Assembly (NCBI RefSeq): GCF_031180975.1
Contig: NZ_JAPSLI010000005.1
Span: forward strand, 1-64,000
Source of the DNA: Microbacterium sp.
GTDB lineage: Bacteria > Actinomycetota > Actinomycetes > Actinomycetales > Microbacteriaceae
Direction of reading: 5' to 3'
DNA: 64,000 nt
The position numbers were made by a program, and so were the translations under genes. A model generated the notes under the pieces. That model ran no database searches and had not been told where the DNA came from. It saw nothing but the letters and a program-made list of their open reading frames with translations. Positions 44,209 to 53,710 of the stretch are shown here, piece after piece (within the stretch, counting starts at the first letter, position 1; the number at the start of each line of letters is the position of its first letter).

Positions 44209-45647
44209 GACGCTCGATCACTCACCTCCTGGATTGGGGCCTCTCCGCTGCGATCGCGCTGCTCTTCCTCGTCCTGATGTCGTCGGCGACGAGCTTCGTG
44301 AACACCGTCTACGGCGGAGACGCCGCGATCTTCCGGGTGGTCGGCAGCGCCCTGCGCAACGGGCAGGAATTGTACGTCGACGTGTGGGACCACAAAGGAC
44401 CGATGCTGTTCTTCATCGAGTGGCTCGGCCAGGTCATCCGAGAAGGCAGGGCGGGCATCTTCGCGATCCAGGCGACCGCGTTGACGGCATCCCTCGCTCT
44501 CGTCATGTCGCTGGCACGGCGGTTCGTCCCGGGGGTGGCCACGGCCGCCATCCTGGCCCTCATGCTCGCTGTTCTCTCCTTCACTTTCGAAGGAGGCAAC
44601 CTCTCCGAGGAGTTCTCGCTGCCCTTCATCGTGTTCGTCCTGTACGGGGCACTCCGAGCCCTTGCGGATGAGGAGGATCTCCGAGGGAGACGTGAGCTCG
44701 CGCTGTTTGCCGGTATGGGCGCCGCCTTCGCGTTCACGTTCTTCATCCGCGCGAACAACGCCATGCCCATCGCGGGCATCTTCGCCGGCCTGCTAATCCA
44801 GATGCTTCTGCGTCGCGTGCCGGTGGTGAAGCGCTTCCTGGCAGCTGTGATCGGATTCCTCGTGGTGACCGGCCTGATCGTCGGGTGGTTCGCCCTGCGA
44901 GGCACGCTGGACGACATGATGAACGCGACGTTCTGGTTCAACATGCGGTACATCGGCGATGCGTCTATCCGACCGAAGGCCGCCGCGTATATCGGAACCA
45001 TCGTCTTCGCGACCGCGCTCACCGCTGCCGGCGTGATCGGACAGGTGATGCGCTTCGGCCCGCGACGACCGGCGTGGGCTGTGGGGGCCGGACTCGGCGC
45101 GGCCTCACTCTACGCAGTGCTCTCGCCGACCACGTCGTACGCGCACTACCTGACGCTGATCGTCCCGATGATCGCGCTGGGTGGCCTCATGCTGCTGCAG
45201 GTGCTCACCTCGCGACTCCGGAACCTCCTTGCGGTCGGTCTGCTGGTGGCCTCGTCGGCGGCGATGGGGTACCAGGTTCCCAACGCGATCCGCTACGCCG
45301 CAGCGGTCCACGCCGCCGAAGCGGCCTACGAGAACCAGCTGGAGGATGTTCTGGCGTCCGTCCCGGAGGATCAGCGAGGAGAAGTCTTCCCCTGGTCGCT
45401 TCCTGCGACGTACTACCTGATGACGGACACTCTGCCGACGTACAAGTACTTCATCACCCAGCCGTGGTGGGGCAGCGTGGATCCGCGGGTCACCGCCGAC
45501 ACCGTGGCACACATCGCCGACACCCGGCCGAGTTGGGTGCTTGTTCCCGCGAGCGGCCCGTCGGACGAAGACCTGCAGCGGCTGCTGGATGCCGACTACG
45601 TCAGCGCGCGCGCCAACGACCGGTTCGAGCTCTTCCATCTGAAGTGA
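44205..45647 (+). CDS. GT-C membrane glycosyltransferase (third part of Gtr-like triad)
   Basis: A 480-residue protein with about ten hydrophobic helices. The first outer loop carries the acidic YGGDAAIFRVVGSALRNGQE and YVDVWDHKGPMLFFIEW motifs. GGD and DxWDHKGP are usual in GT-C enzymes using lipid-phosphate sugars. A soluble C-terminal domain (about 390-480) faces outward. It would add to an exported polymer the sugar made by the GtrB-like enzyme and flipped by the GtrA-like protein. GTG 44205 overlaps the GtrA stop. A strong hairpin lies 34 nt after its end. Confidence 0.85.
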   Translation: MRRSITHLLDWGLSAAIALLFLVLMSSATSFVNTVYGGDAAIFRVVGSALRNGQELYVDVWDHKGPMLFFIEWLGQVIREGRAGIFAIQATALTASLALVMSLARRFVPGVATAAILALMLAVLSFTFEGGNLSEEFSLPFIVFVLYGALRALADEEDLRGRRELALFAGMGAAFAFTFFIRANNAMPIAGIFAGLLIQMLLRRVPVVKRFLAAVIGFLVVTGLIVGWFALRGTLDDMMNATFWFNMRYIGDASIRPKAAAYIGTIVFATALTAAGVIGQVMRFGPRRPAWAVGAGLGAASLYAVLSPTTSYAHYLTLIVPMIALGGLMLLQVLTSRLRNLLAVGLLVASSAAMGYQVPNAIRYAAAVHAAEAAYENQLEDVLASVPEDQRGEVFPWSLPATYYLMTDTLPTYKYFITQPWWGSVDPRVTADTVAHIADTRPSWVLVPASGPSDEDLQRLLDADYVSARANDRFELFHLK

Positions 45648-45681
45648 TGCGTCCCGACCGATCGGTTCGGACAGAAAACAA

Positions 45682-45714
45682 AGAGGAGGGTGCGCGTCTC
45701 GCGCACCCTCCTCT
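45682..45714. terminator. Bidirectional terminator, strongest for the minus strand
   Basis: Perfect 15-bp stem AGAGGAGGGTGCGCG (45682-45696) with 45700-45714 and a 3-nt loop. On the minus strand it is followed by TTTGTTTTCTG, a good U-tract for the CWB2 gene ending at 45726. On the plus strand it ends the Gtr-like operon but without a U-run. Confidence 0.92.
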
Positions 45715-45725
45715 GAAGGACGAAC

Positions 45726-47174
45726 TCAGTCGAGCACTTCCGCGATCTGCGCAACCACGGTATCGCTCACCGCGGCCGGCCCACCGAGCACGATGACGCG
45801 AACGGGGTCGAGGCGCTCGATCTCTGCGAGCACGGCCGCGGATGCCGATCCCTGCGCGCTGAGGAGGACGGGTCCACCGCGGTACCCTGCGGCCGCCGCA
45901 CCGGCGAGAGCATCTGCGAAGCCGGCACCGCTGGCGACGTAGATGACGGGCACCCGCGGCGTGGTGAAGGTCGCCTTGGAGATCTCGACGGCGGTCTGGT
46001 AGCGATCCGGCCCGGCGAGGCGCTGAACGGTGGGGTTGGTGCCGGCGGCAGTCTTGGCCTGGTTGGCGACCGTGGCGCTCACGGATCCTGTGCCGCCGAG
46101 GACCACGATGCGGGACGGGGCGTGATACGCGAGCGCGTCCGCCGTCTCCGCGGGAAGAGCGTCTCGGGACGTGAGCAGCACGGGCGACTCATTGAACCCG
46201 GCGGCCGCAGCGCCTGCCAGGGCGTCCGGATAGGTCGTGCCGCTGGCCAGGAAGACCGTGTCCGCGGATTCCCACAGGTCGGAGATCTGCGCGGCGGTGT
46301 CGTAACGGTTGAGGCCGTCGATGCGGAACCCCCCGACGGCCGCGGCGGGCGTGACAGCGTCGAGAACCATGTCGCTCACGGCGCCGGTACCCCCGGGAAC
46401 CACCACGTACTCCGGCTCGAGGGCGAACAGTTCGTCCCGGACCACACCGGGAAGGGCAGCGGGGTGGGTGAGCAGCACGGGCCCCACGAAGGCGCCGCCG
46501 GCGGCTGCCGCGGCGAGGGCGTCGGGGAAGTTCAGGCCGTTCGCGACCAGCCCGACGCCGACGCCAGTGAACGGGAAGGCGTCCTCCGAGACGCGGACCG
46601 ACGTCTCGAAGCGATCCCGACCGTACAGACGGTCGACCGAGGAGTGCGTCGTCGTGAAGGACACGGGCTGCGAGAACTCGCCGGTGCCCACAGCGTTGAT
46701 CGCAGCGAGGCGGAACGCGTAGCCAGTGTCGGGGAGGAGGTCGAAGAACGTCGCGCTCACGATCGGTGCGTCCGTGACGACTTCGTCCAGGAGGTTGCCG
46801 TCGAGCAGCAGCTGCAGGTGATACTTCGTGATCGGCGACCCGCCGTCGCTCGGCGCGCTCCACTCGAAATCGGCCATCGTGGAAGCGACCGCAGCGACGT
46901 TCACCGCCGTCACCTGTGCGGGCGGGGTGGCAGCAGCCTGCGGCGCGACCGACGAGCGGGCGGATCCGCCGACGGGTGCGCTGGCGGGGCCCGGAACGAT
47001 CCGCGGCTTCAGCTGATCAGCCGACTGCGCCGTCGCAGCCTGGTCGTCGAGCGTCGGATGGGTGGCGTCATCCGACGTGCTCGCCTGAGCGGCGAGCGGG
47101 ATCGACAACGCGGTGACGAGCGCGGCGGTCATCGCCACGCAGGCACGCCGGAATGGGCGCACGGACATAGACAT
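45726..47174 (-). CDS. Secreted fibronectin III-CWB2 protein
   Basis: A 482-residue surface protein. Signal peptide about 1-32 (AALVTALSIPLAAQAS), an Ala/Pro/Ser-rich spacer to about 85, a fibronectin type III domain (about 85-176: PPAQVTAVNV, PDTGYAFRLAAINAVG), then three CWB2 repeats (179-482) opening RLYGRDRFETS, RIDGLNRYDTA and RLAGPDRYQTA, each with a VVLGGTG-like strand. No enzyme domain. It may be a structural wall protein or adhesin held by the local polymer. ATG 47174 (or ATG 47168) is chosen; an earlier in-frame start would break up the signal peptide. A TAGGAT -10 box lies at 47243-47238 on this strand. A rho-independent terminator follows. Confidence 0.85.
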   Translation of the reverse strand: MSMSVRPFRRACVAMTAALVTALSIPLAAQASTSDDATHPTLDDQAATAQSADQLKPRIVPGPASAPVGGSARSSVAPQAAATPPAQVTAVNVAAVASTMADFEWSAPSDGGSPITKYHLQLLLDGNLLDEVVTDAPIVSATFFDLLPDTGYAFRLAAINAVGTGEFSQPVSFTTTHSSVDRLYGRDRFETSVRVSEDAFPFTGVGVGLVANGLNFPDALAAAAAGGAFVGPVLLTHPAALPGVVRDELFALEPEYVVVPGGTGAVSDMVLDAVTPAAAVGGFRIDGLNRYDTAAQISDLWESADTVFLASGTTYPDALAGAAAAGFNESPVLLTSRDALPAETADALAYHAPSRIVVLGGTGSVSATVANQAKTAAGTNPTVQRLAGPDRYQTAVEISKATFTTPRVPVIYVASGAGFADALAGAAAAGYRGGPVLLSAQGSASAAVLAEIERLDPVRVIVLGGPAAVSDTVVAQIAEVLD

Positions 47175-47267
47175 ACTCGTTTCTGTGAGCGGCTCGCAGC
47201 AGCGGGAGACTCCCGCGCCAAACACGCCGTTGTTCGGATCCTATAGGCGAGCTGAGCGGACGCGAGC

Positions 47268-49292
47268 TCAAAAGGCGCGCCACCGCAGTCGGCTGTCCCC
47301 GGGCGCAGTCTTGCATTGCATCTTGACGCCGGTGACGGTGTACCCGATCCAGCCGGCGTACTCCTTCGCGCAGAAAGCACCAGGTGTCACGTAGCCCGGA
47401 TAGCGCGGAGGCGCAGGGGGAGGCGGAGGCGGGGAGGAAACAGTCGACGTCACGCCCGAGGTGACAGTCGCCGTCGCGTATCCGGTCAGCGACCCGACCA
47501 CTCTCACCGAGATCCGCTTACCGACCATGGCACTGGTGACGGACAGGGTGGAGCCGGTCGCACCGCTCAGCGAAATGCCGCTCGCGAGCCACTGGTAGCG
47601 GAACGCCGTTCCGGGGGTCCAGTTGCCCGGATACGCCGTCAGCGTCGAGCCGACGACGGGTGACCCACCGATCGTCGGGCGCGAAGCCGTCAGGCAGCCG
47701 AGGTTCGCCGCCGCGTTCGCGCCCACGACCGCAGTGCTGCCGAGAGCGACCGTCGAGGGCGCAGCCAGGTTCTGCATCGAGACGTGCGCAGCCTCGGGAA
47801 CGCACGCCGCTGTGCTGATGTACACCGGGCTCTTCAGACGCCCAGCCAGCGCGGCTCCCGCAAGCGCGTCGGGGAAGTTCTGCCCCGTGGCCAGGAATGC
47901 GGTACTCGTCGCGCCGGGCGCGAAGTACGCGTCATTGATCATCGCCGCGGTGTCGTAGCGGGATCCCCCGCCGAGCCGATCCACGGCGTAACGACTCGCG
48001 AGCTGATTCTCGATGCCGGTGGACACGGCGCCCGCGCTTCCGACGATCGTGACCGATTGCACGCCGAGTCCTGCCAGCAGCGCTTCGGTGCTGGAGGCGA
48101 GCGATGACTGCAGTCCATCCACGAGGACGACCGGGGCGCCGATCGAACCGGCGGCACCCGTCGCGGCAAGCGCGTCCGGGAACGCGCGACCGGTGGCGAT
48201 GAATGCGTGAGACGCGGTCGGGAAGACCGTCGCGACCAGGTTGTTCGCGGTGTCGTACCGGGACAGCCCTCCGAGTCGTTCGATGGGGGCGATTCCGGAC
48301 AGTGCGCTCTCCACGGAGGCGCCGACGGCGCCGGCATCCCCGGCGATGTAGACCTTCTGCGGCTGAAGCCGGACGATCTCGTCGCGCACCGTGGCAGGCA
48401 GGGAGTTCGGCGGTGTGAGCAGCAGAGGACCACCGAGGTAGGCGGCGGCCGCGGCGGCCGACAGCGCGTCGGGGAAGTTCACACCGGTCGCGACGAAGAC
48501 GGCGGGCACGCCGGGGGAGTAGCGACGCGACACTTCGAGCGCGGTGGCGTAACGGTCAGGGCCGGCCAGCCGAGTGACGCCGGCCGGGAAGGCGGCCACC
48601 TCGCCACCTGCCGGCTCAGAGGGGACGGGGGTCGTGGCCTGCACCTCCGGAAGCTCCACCGTCGTCGCTCCGCAGTCTCCGGAGAGGGAGCTCCGCAAGG
48701 CCGCGAGCTCTGACTCGTCGACCGCGAGCGACCAGCGGTACTTCACCAGCGTCCAGCCGACGACGTACTCGCAGGCGTACGAACTGTTGGTCGGCATCCA
48801 CTGTGCGGGGTCTTTGTCAGCCTTCGACTGGTTCGCGGTCCCGGAGGCGGCGGTCAGCGCGTACTCGACGCCCAGGTCGTTCGCGAACGCGCGGCGCTGG
48901 TCGTCCGTCCAGGCCCACGCTCCTGACCGCCACGCCTCCGCGAGTGCGACGACGTGGTCGATCTGAATCCGCGCGGGATCCGTGGTTGCGAAGCCGTCGT
49001 ACGGCGACACCCACGTGCCGCCGGACAGTTCGCAGCCCGCCGCTACGGCGACCTCGGTCGTGCTCTCCGCGATCAGAACCTCAAAGCGGCTGTTGCAACC
49101 ATCGGCGTCCGCGTCGATCCAATGCTCGAACCTGTCGCGATCGTACGGGTGCGCCGTGTCCACGGCCGCAACCCGCAGCAGGCCGGGAAGATCCGCCGCG
49201 GTTACGGTCGAAGCGGATGCGGGTTGTGCGACGACGAGCGTCGACAAGAGGAGAGCGGCGGCGGATGCCGGCGCGAGGGCGCGTCTGAGCAT
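47268..49292 (-). CDS. Secreted HNH nuclease-like domain fused to three CWB2 repeats
   Basis: A 674-residue surface protein. Signal peptide about 1-28. Residues about 40-205 form a DUF1524/GmrSD-type HNH domain: YDRDRFEHWIDADADGCNSR, the metal-site IDHVVALAEAW with His113, and NQSKADKDPAQWMP with Asn154. Free secreted relatives are thought to be extracellular nucleases. Three CWB2 repeats (237 to about 530) open RLAGPDRYATA, RLGGLSRYDTA and RLGGGSRYDTA. They are followed by an Ig-like domain with FRYQWLASG, a Pro8-type linker and a 40-residue C-terminal domain with two cysteines (GAFCAKEYAGW). ATG 49292 puts the signal peptide first. This gene lies 93 bp upstream of the FN3 protein on the same strand. 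Confidence 0.82.
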   Translation of the reverse strand: MLRRALAPASAAALLLSTLVVAQPASASTVTAADLPGLLRVAAVDTAHPYDRDRFEHWIDADADGCNSRFEVLIAESTTEVAVAAGCELSGGTWVSPYDGFATTDPARIQIDHVVALAEAWRSGAWAWTDDQRRAFANDLGVEYALTAASGTANQSKADKDPAQWMPTNSSYACEYVVGWTLVKYRWSLAVDESELAALRSSLSGDCGATTVELPEVQATTPVPSEPAGGEVAAFPAGVTRLAGPDRYATALEVSRRYSPGVPAVFVATGVNFPDALSAAAAAAYLGGPLLLTPPNSLPATVRDEIVRLQPQKVYIAGDAGAVGASVESALSGIAPIERLGGLSRYDTANNLVATVFPTASHAFIATGRAFPDALAATGAAGSIGAPVVLVDGLQSSLASSTEALLAGLGVQSVTIVGSAGAVSTGIENQLASRYAVDRLGGGSRYDTAAMINDAYFAPGATSTAFLATGQNFPDALAGAALAGRLKSPVYISTAACVPEAAHVSMQNLAAPSTVALGSTAVVGANAAANLGCLTASRPTIGGSPVVGSTLTAYPGNWTPGTAFRYQWLASGISLSGATGSTLSVTSAMVGKRISVRVVGSLTGYATATVTSGVTSTVSSPPPPPPAPPRYPGYVTPGAFCAKEYAGWIGYTVTGVKMQCKTAPGDSRLRWRAF

Positions 49293-49376
49293 GGCGAAAT
49301 CGCATCTTCGTATCGGGTACCGCGGCACGGACAGCGCCGCCTGCGCTCACAGTAGCGGAAAAGGTTACCCGCGTAG

Positions 49377-50588
<1,212 letters not shown>

Positions 50589-50596
50589 CCGACGCG

Positions 50597-51388
50597 ATGA
50601 CGACGACCACGGTGGGGGCGCCTGGCACCCCGCGTCGCTACCTGCACTCGCTGTGGATCCTCTCGGCGAGGGACCTGCGCGTGCGGTACGCGACGAGCTT
50701 CCTCGGCTACCTGTGGTCGGTGCTGGACCCGCTCGTGATGAGCGTGATCTACCTGTTCGTGTTCACCTTCTTCTTCAAGAGGGATGTCGGAGCCGACCCC
50801 TACATCGTGTTCCTGATCGCCGGATTGCTGCCGTGGGTGTGGTTCAACGCGTCCATCTCGGACTTCACCCGTGCCTTCCGCAGGGATGCCAAGCTGGTGC
50901 GTTCGACGTCGATCCCGCGCTCCATCTGGATCAACCGCATCGTGTTGAGCAAAGGCATGGAGTTCCTGTTCTCGCTTCCCGTGCTGGTGCTGTTCGTCGT
51001 CATCTTCCATGCGCCGGTCGGGTGGGGGGTGCTGTGGTTCCCGGTCGCCGTGCTGCTGCAGACCGCGCTGCTGGTGGGGCTGGGACTGCTGATCGCTCCG
51101 TTGTGCGTGCTGTTCAGTGACCTCGAGCGCACGACGGCGTTGATCCTGCGCGCCCTCTTCTACGCGTCGCCCGTCATCTACAACGTCGGCGATCTCCCCG
51201 AGCCGTTCCGGACCATCATCACGTTCAACCCGCTCTCCGGAATCTTCTCGCTGTATCGGGCGTCGTTCTTCCCCGACCTGCTCGACCCGTTCGCCGTCGC
51301 CGTCAGCGTGGTCATGAGCGTGCTGCTCCTCGGCCTCGGGCTGTGGGTGTTCCGTACTCTCGAGCGTCCCGTGCTGAAGGAGCTGTGA
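50597..51388 (+). CDS. wzm: ABC-2 polysaccharide exporter permease (Wzm, system 2)
   Basis: A 263-residue membrane protein with six helices. RYATSFLGYLWSVLDPLVMS near residue 31 is the Wzm/TagG signature; RSTSIPRSIWINRIVLSKG near 98 and YNVGDLPEPFRTIITFNPLSG near 195 also fit. It is shorter than the system 1 permease and clearly different from it. With the ATPase (1-nt overlap at ATG 51388) it lies between glf and the galactofuranosyltransferases, as Rv3783 does in the mycobacterial galactan region, so galactan export is the likely job. Confidence 0.93.
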   Translation: MTTTTVGAPGTPRRYLHSLWILSARDLRVRYATSFLGYLWSVLDPLVMSVIYLFVFTFFFKRDVGADPYIVFLIAGLLPWVWFNASISDFTRAFRRDAKLVRSTSIPRSIWINRIVLSKGMEFLFSLPVLVLFVVIFHAPVGWGVLWFPVAVLLQTALLVGLGLLIAPLCVLFSDLERTTALILRALFYASPVIYNVGDLPEPFRTIITFNPLSGIFSLYRASFFPDLLDPFAVAVSVVMSVLLLGLGLWVFRTLERPVLKEL

Positions 51389-52125
51389 TGACCGCCGCGA
51401 TCGAGGTGCAGAATCTCGGCGTCCGTTTCCGCCGCAACCGCCGTGGTCGACGCAGCTTCAAGGACCTCTTCGCGGGGGCCAGCCGACGCTCGCGACCAGG
51501 GGAGTTCTGGGCGCTGCGCGACGTCTCGTTCACAGTGCAGTCCGGCGAGTCGATCGGCGTCGTGGGGCGCAACGGGCAGGGCAAGTCCACGCTGCTCCGG
51601 CTCGTGGCGGGGGTCCTGCTCCCCGACGAGGGCACGGTCGACGTGCACGGGGGAGTCGCGCCGTTGATCGAGTTGACCGGGGGATTCGTCGGCGACCTGA
51701 CGGTGCGTGAGAACGTGCGGCTCACGGCGGGTCTGCACGGCATGTCGCGGGCGGAGGTCGCCCGCCGTTACGACGGCATCATCGCCTTCGCGGAGCTGGC
51801 AGGCTTCGAGGACACGCCCTACAAACACCTCTCCAACGGCATGAAGGTACGGCTGGCATTCGCCGTCGTCTCGCAGCTCGAGGAGCCGATCCTGCTCGTC
51901 GACGAGGTGCTCGCCGTCGGCGACAAGGCGTTCCGCGACAAGTGCTACAAGCGCATCGACGAACTGCTCGCCGAGGGACGGACGTTGTTCTTCGTCAGCC
52001 ACAACGAGCGCGACCTGCGCCGCTTCTGCAGGCGGGGGCTGTACCTCGACAAGGGGCAGCTGGTGCTGGACGCGCCGATCGGAGAGGTTCTCGACCGGTA
52101 CAACGCGGACTACGCGCCCCGCTGA
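51388..52125 (+). CDS. wzt: ABC polysaccharide exporter ATPase (Wzt, system 2)
   Basis: A 245-residue ATPase: Walker A GRNGQGKST near residue 68, APLIELTGGFVGDLTVREN, signature HLSNGMKVRLAFA, Walker B ILLVDEVLAVGD and a switch His in FVSHNERD. Like the system 1 ATPase it lacks a C-terminal glycan-binding domain. AAGGAG lies just upstream of ATG 51388 and overlaps the end of the permease. The next gene is convergent, 17 bp away. Confidence 0.94.
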   Translation: MTAAIEVQNLGVRFRRNRRGRRSFKDLFAGASRRSRPGEFWALRDVSFTVQSGESIGVVGRNGQGKSTLLRLVAGVLLPDEGTVDVHGGVAPLIELTGGFVGDLTVRENVRLTAGLHGMSRAEVARRYDGIIAFAELAGFEDTPYKHLSNGMKVRLAFAVVSQLEEPILLVDEVLAVGDKAFRDKCYKRIDELLAEGRTLFFVSHNERDLRRFCRRGLYLDKGQLVLDAPIGEVLDRYNADYAPR

Positions 52126-52142
52126 ACCGCCGTGGCGCGACG

Positions 52143-52751
52143 TCAGCCGATCAGCGCGTTCAGGTCGGCGAGAGCGGCTCCCGCGCGGTCGATGGCGGTC
52201 TGCGGGCCAGCGCCGCTCTCATACGCCGTGCGCAGCTGCTGCAACGCTTCCGCGTAGGCGTCCACGCCGCGGCTCCACTCATCGGCGAGGGAGCTCGGCG
52301 CCACGGCATCCGCCATGAGGCCCGCGTCACCAATCAACTCGTCGGCGAGTTGTACGCCGTCCTGACCGCGGCTGTCACTGGCGAAGGACAGGCCGGTCTC
52401 CGCGTCACGCAGGAGAGGCGCGACTTTGCCGCGGAAGGCGGGCAGATCAGGATCCGCCGGTGGCGGCGGTGTCGTCGGTGCCGCCGTCGGCAGCGATGTG
52501 GGCGTCACCGTCGGCGTCGCAGACGGCGATGGCGACGCGGTCTCGGTCGGGCTGGGATCGGGCGAGGCGGTGGCCGTGTCTGTGGGACGCGGGTCCGCGA
52601 CCATGCCGGGACGCACGAACAGCCAGAACAGCCCGGCGGCGATGGCGACGGCGACCAGCGCGAGCAGCACGATGAGCCACACCTTGCGGGCGTTGCGCGG
52701 GCGCTCAGGGGGGAACGCCCACACGTACTCCGGCTGGGGTTCGTCGATCAT
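52143..52751 (-). CDS. Single-pass membrane protein with Pro/Thr spacer, unknown function
   Basis: A 202-residue protein I do not recognise. A cytosolic N-terminus (WAFPPERPRNARK) leads to one membrane helix (about 24-46), then a Pro/Thr/Ser/Ala-rich spacer (about 50-100) typical of wall-spanning stalks, and an Ala-rich helical outer domain (about 105-202). Its ATG overlaps the stop of the GlfT1-like gene (ATGA), so it belongs to the galactofuranosyltransferase operon. It might be a periplasmic accessory of galactan assembly, but this is only inferred from position. No cysteines or catalytic motifs stand out. Confidence 0.75.
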   Translation of the reverse strand: MIDEPQPEYVWAFPPERPRNARKVWLIVLLALVAVAIAAGLFWLFVRPGMVADPRPTDTATASPDPSPTETASPSPSATPTVTPTSLPTAAPTTPPPPADPDLPAFRGKVAPLLRDAETGLSFASDSRGQDGVQLADELIGDAGLMADAVAPSSLADEWSRGVDAYAEALQQLRTAYESGAGPQTAIDRAGAALADLNALIG

Positions 52752-53710
52752 GCTCCACCCTCCAGCGCCGGCATGGGCTGCCACGTGCGATCGCGACCGA
52801 TGCGCCCGCCATCACGCAGGCCGCGGAACAGGTTGCTGGTGCCGCGCACCGTACGCTCGACGAAGAACAGCCGGATGAGTTCCTTGGCGAACGTCGCCGC
52901 GGTGCCGAGACCGAACAGCACGGGGTGGTAGACGCGGTGCGTGCGGTAGTAGTGCTTGATGAACGCCCGGTTGCGCATGATGTAGTACCGGTACGCGTTG
53001 CTCGACGCGTTCATGTGCCGGATCCCCATGTCCCACTGCCGGATCTCGCGGGTGCGGCGCAGGACGAACTCGTCGACGATCACCGCAGTGGTCTGGCGGG
53101 AGGCCAACCAGCCGTACATCTGGTCATCCCAGTAGATGAAGAAGCGGGGATCGGGCAGGCCGATGCGCTGCACGATCGACCGGTGGATGAACATGCCCTC
53201 GAAGCATCCGCTGTTCATCTCCTTGAAGCCGGACGCGTCGAACTTCGACGGGGCGAAGGGGATCGGGATGCCCATGCGCTCGGCGATCCGGTACTGCCAG
53301 TAGAACTCGCTGCCGTCGTAGTCGTACCGGCGACCCTGGATGCTCTTGAACCGCGGTGCCCACTTGCCCATCTTCGCCAGACCGTCGGGGAGCACCTCGA
53401 CGTCGTCGTCCATCAGCCAGATCCACTCCGAGCCGAGGTCGTATGCGGTGCGCATGCCCTCGCTGAACCCGCCGGAGCCGCCGGTGTTCGTCTCCAGCCG
53501 TCGGTAGACGATCTCGGTGCCGATGCTGTCGCGGAAGCCGTCGACGACGGCGGTGGTGTCGTCGACCGACGCGTTGTCGATGACGATGACGCGCCCCGGC
53601 TTCGGATCCATCGCGCGGATGCTGGTCAGCAGCCCCGACAGCAGATGCGAGCGGTTGAACGTGACGATGACGATCGACGCGGATGCCGGATCGAAAGCGC
53701 GGGCGTTCAT
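52748..53710 (-). CDS. GlfT1-like galactofuranosyltransferase (GT2)
   Basis: A 320-residue GT-A protein. Motifs: SIVIVTFNRSHLLSGLL, VIDNASVDDT near residue 45, NTGGSGGFSEGM near 75, metal site WLMDDDVEVLP near 98, and FFIYWDDQMYGWLAS near 192 with the WDD acceptor motif of Galf transferases. Length is near mycobacterial GlfT1, which adds the first Galf residues to the linker lipid. A rhamnosyltransferase role is the main alternative, as the families are close. It is coupled to the GlfT2-like gene upstream and to the small membrane protein downstream, both by ATGA overlaps. Confidence 0.85.
   Translation of the reverse strand: MNARAFDPASASIVIVTFNRSHLLSGLLTSIRAMDPKPGRVIVIDNASVDDTTAVVDGFRDSIGTEIVYRRLETNTGGSGGFSEGMRTAYDLGSEWIWLMDDDVEVLPDGLAKMGKWAPRFKSIQGRRYDYDGSEFYWQYRIAERMGIPIPFAPSKFDASGFKEMNSGCFEGMFIHRSIVQRIGLPDPRFFIYWDDQMYGWLASRQTTAVIVDEFVLRRTREIRQWDMGIRHMNASSNAYRYYIMRNRAFIKHYYRTHRVYHPVLFGLGTAATFAKELIRLFFVERTVRGTSNLFRGLRDGGRIGRDRTWQPMPALEGGA

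Noticed and set aside
45726-49292. The two adjacent CWB2 genes as fragments of one broken gene
   Set aside because: Each has its own signal peptide, three complete repeats and a different partner domain, with a promoter-like box between them.
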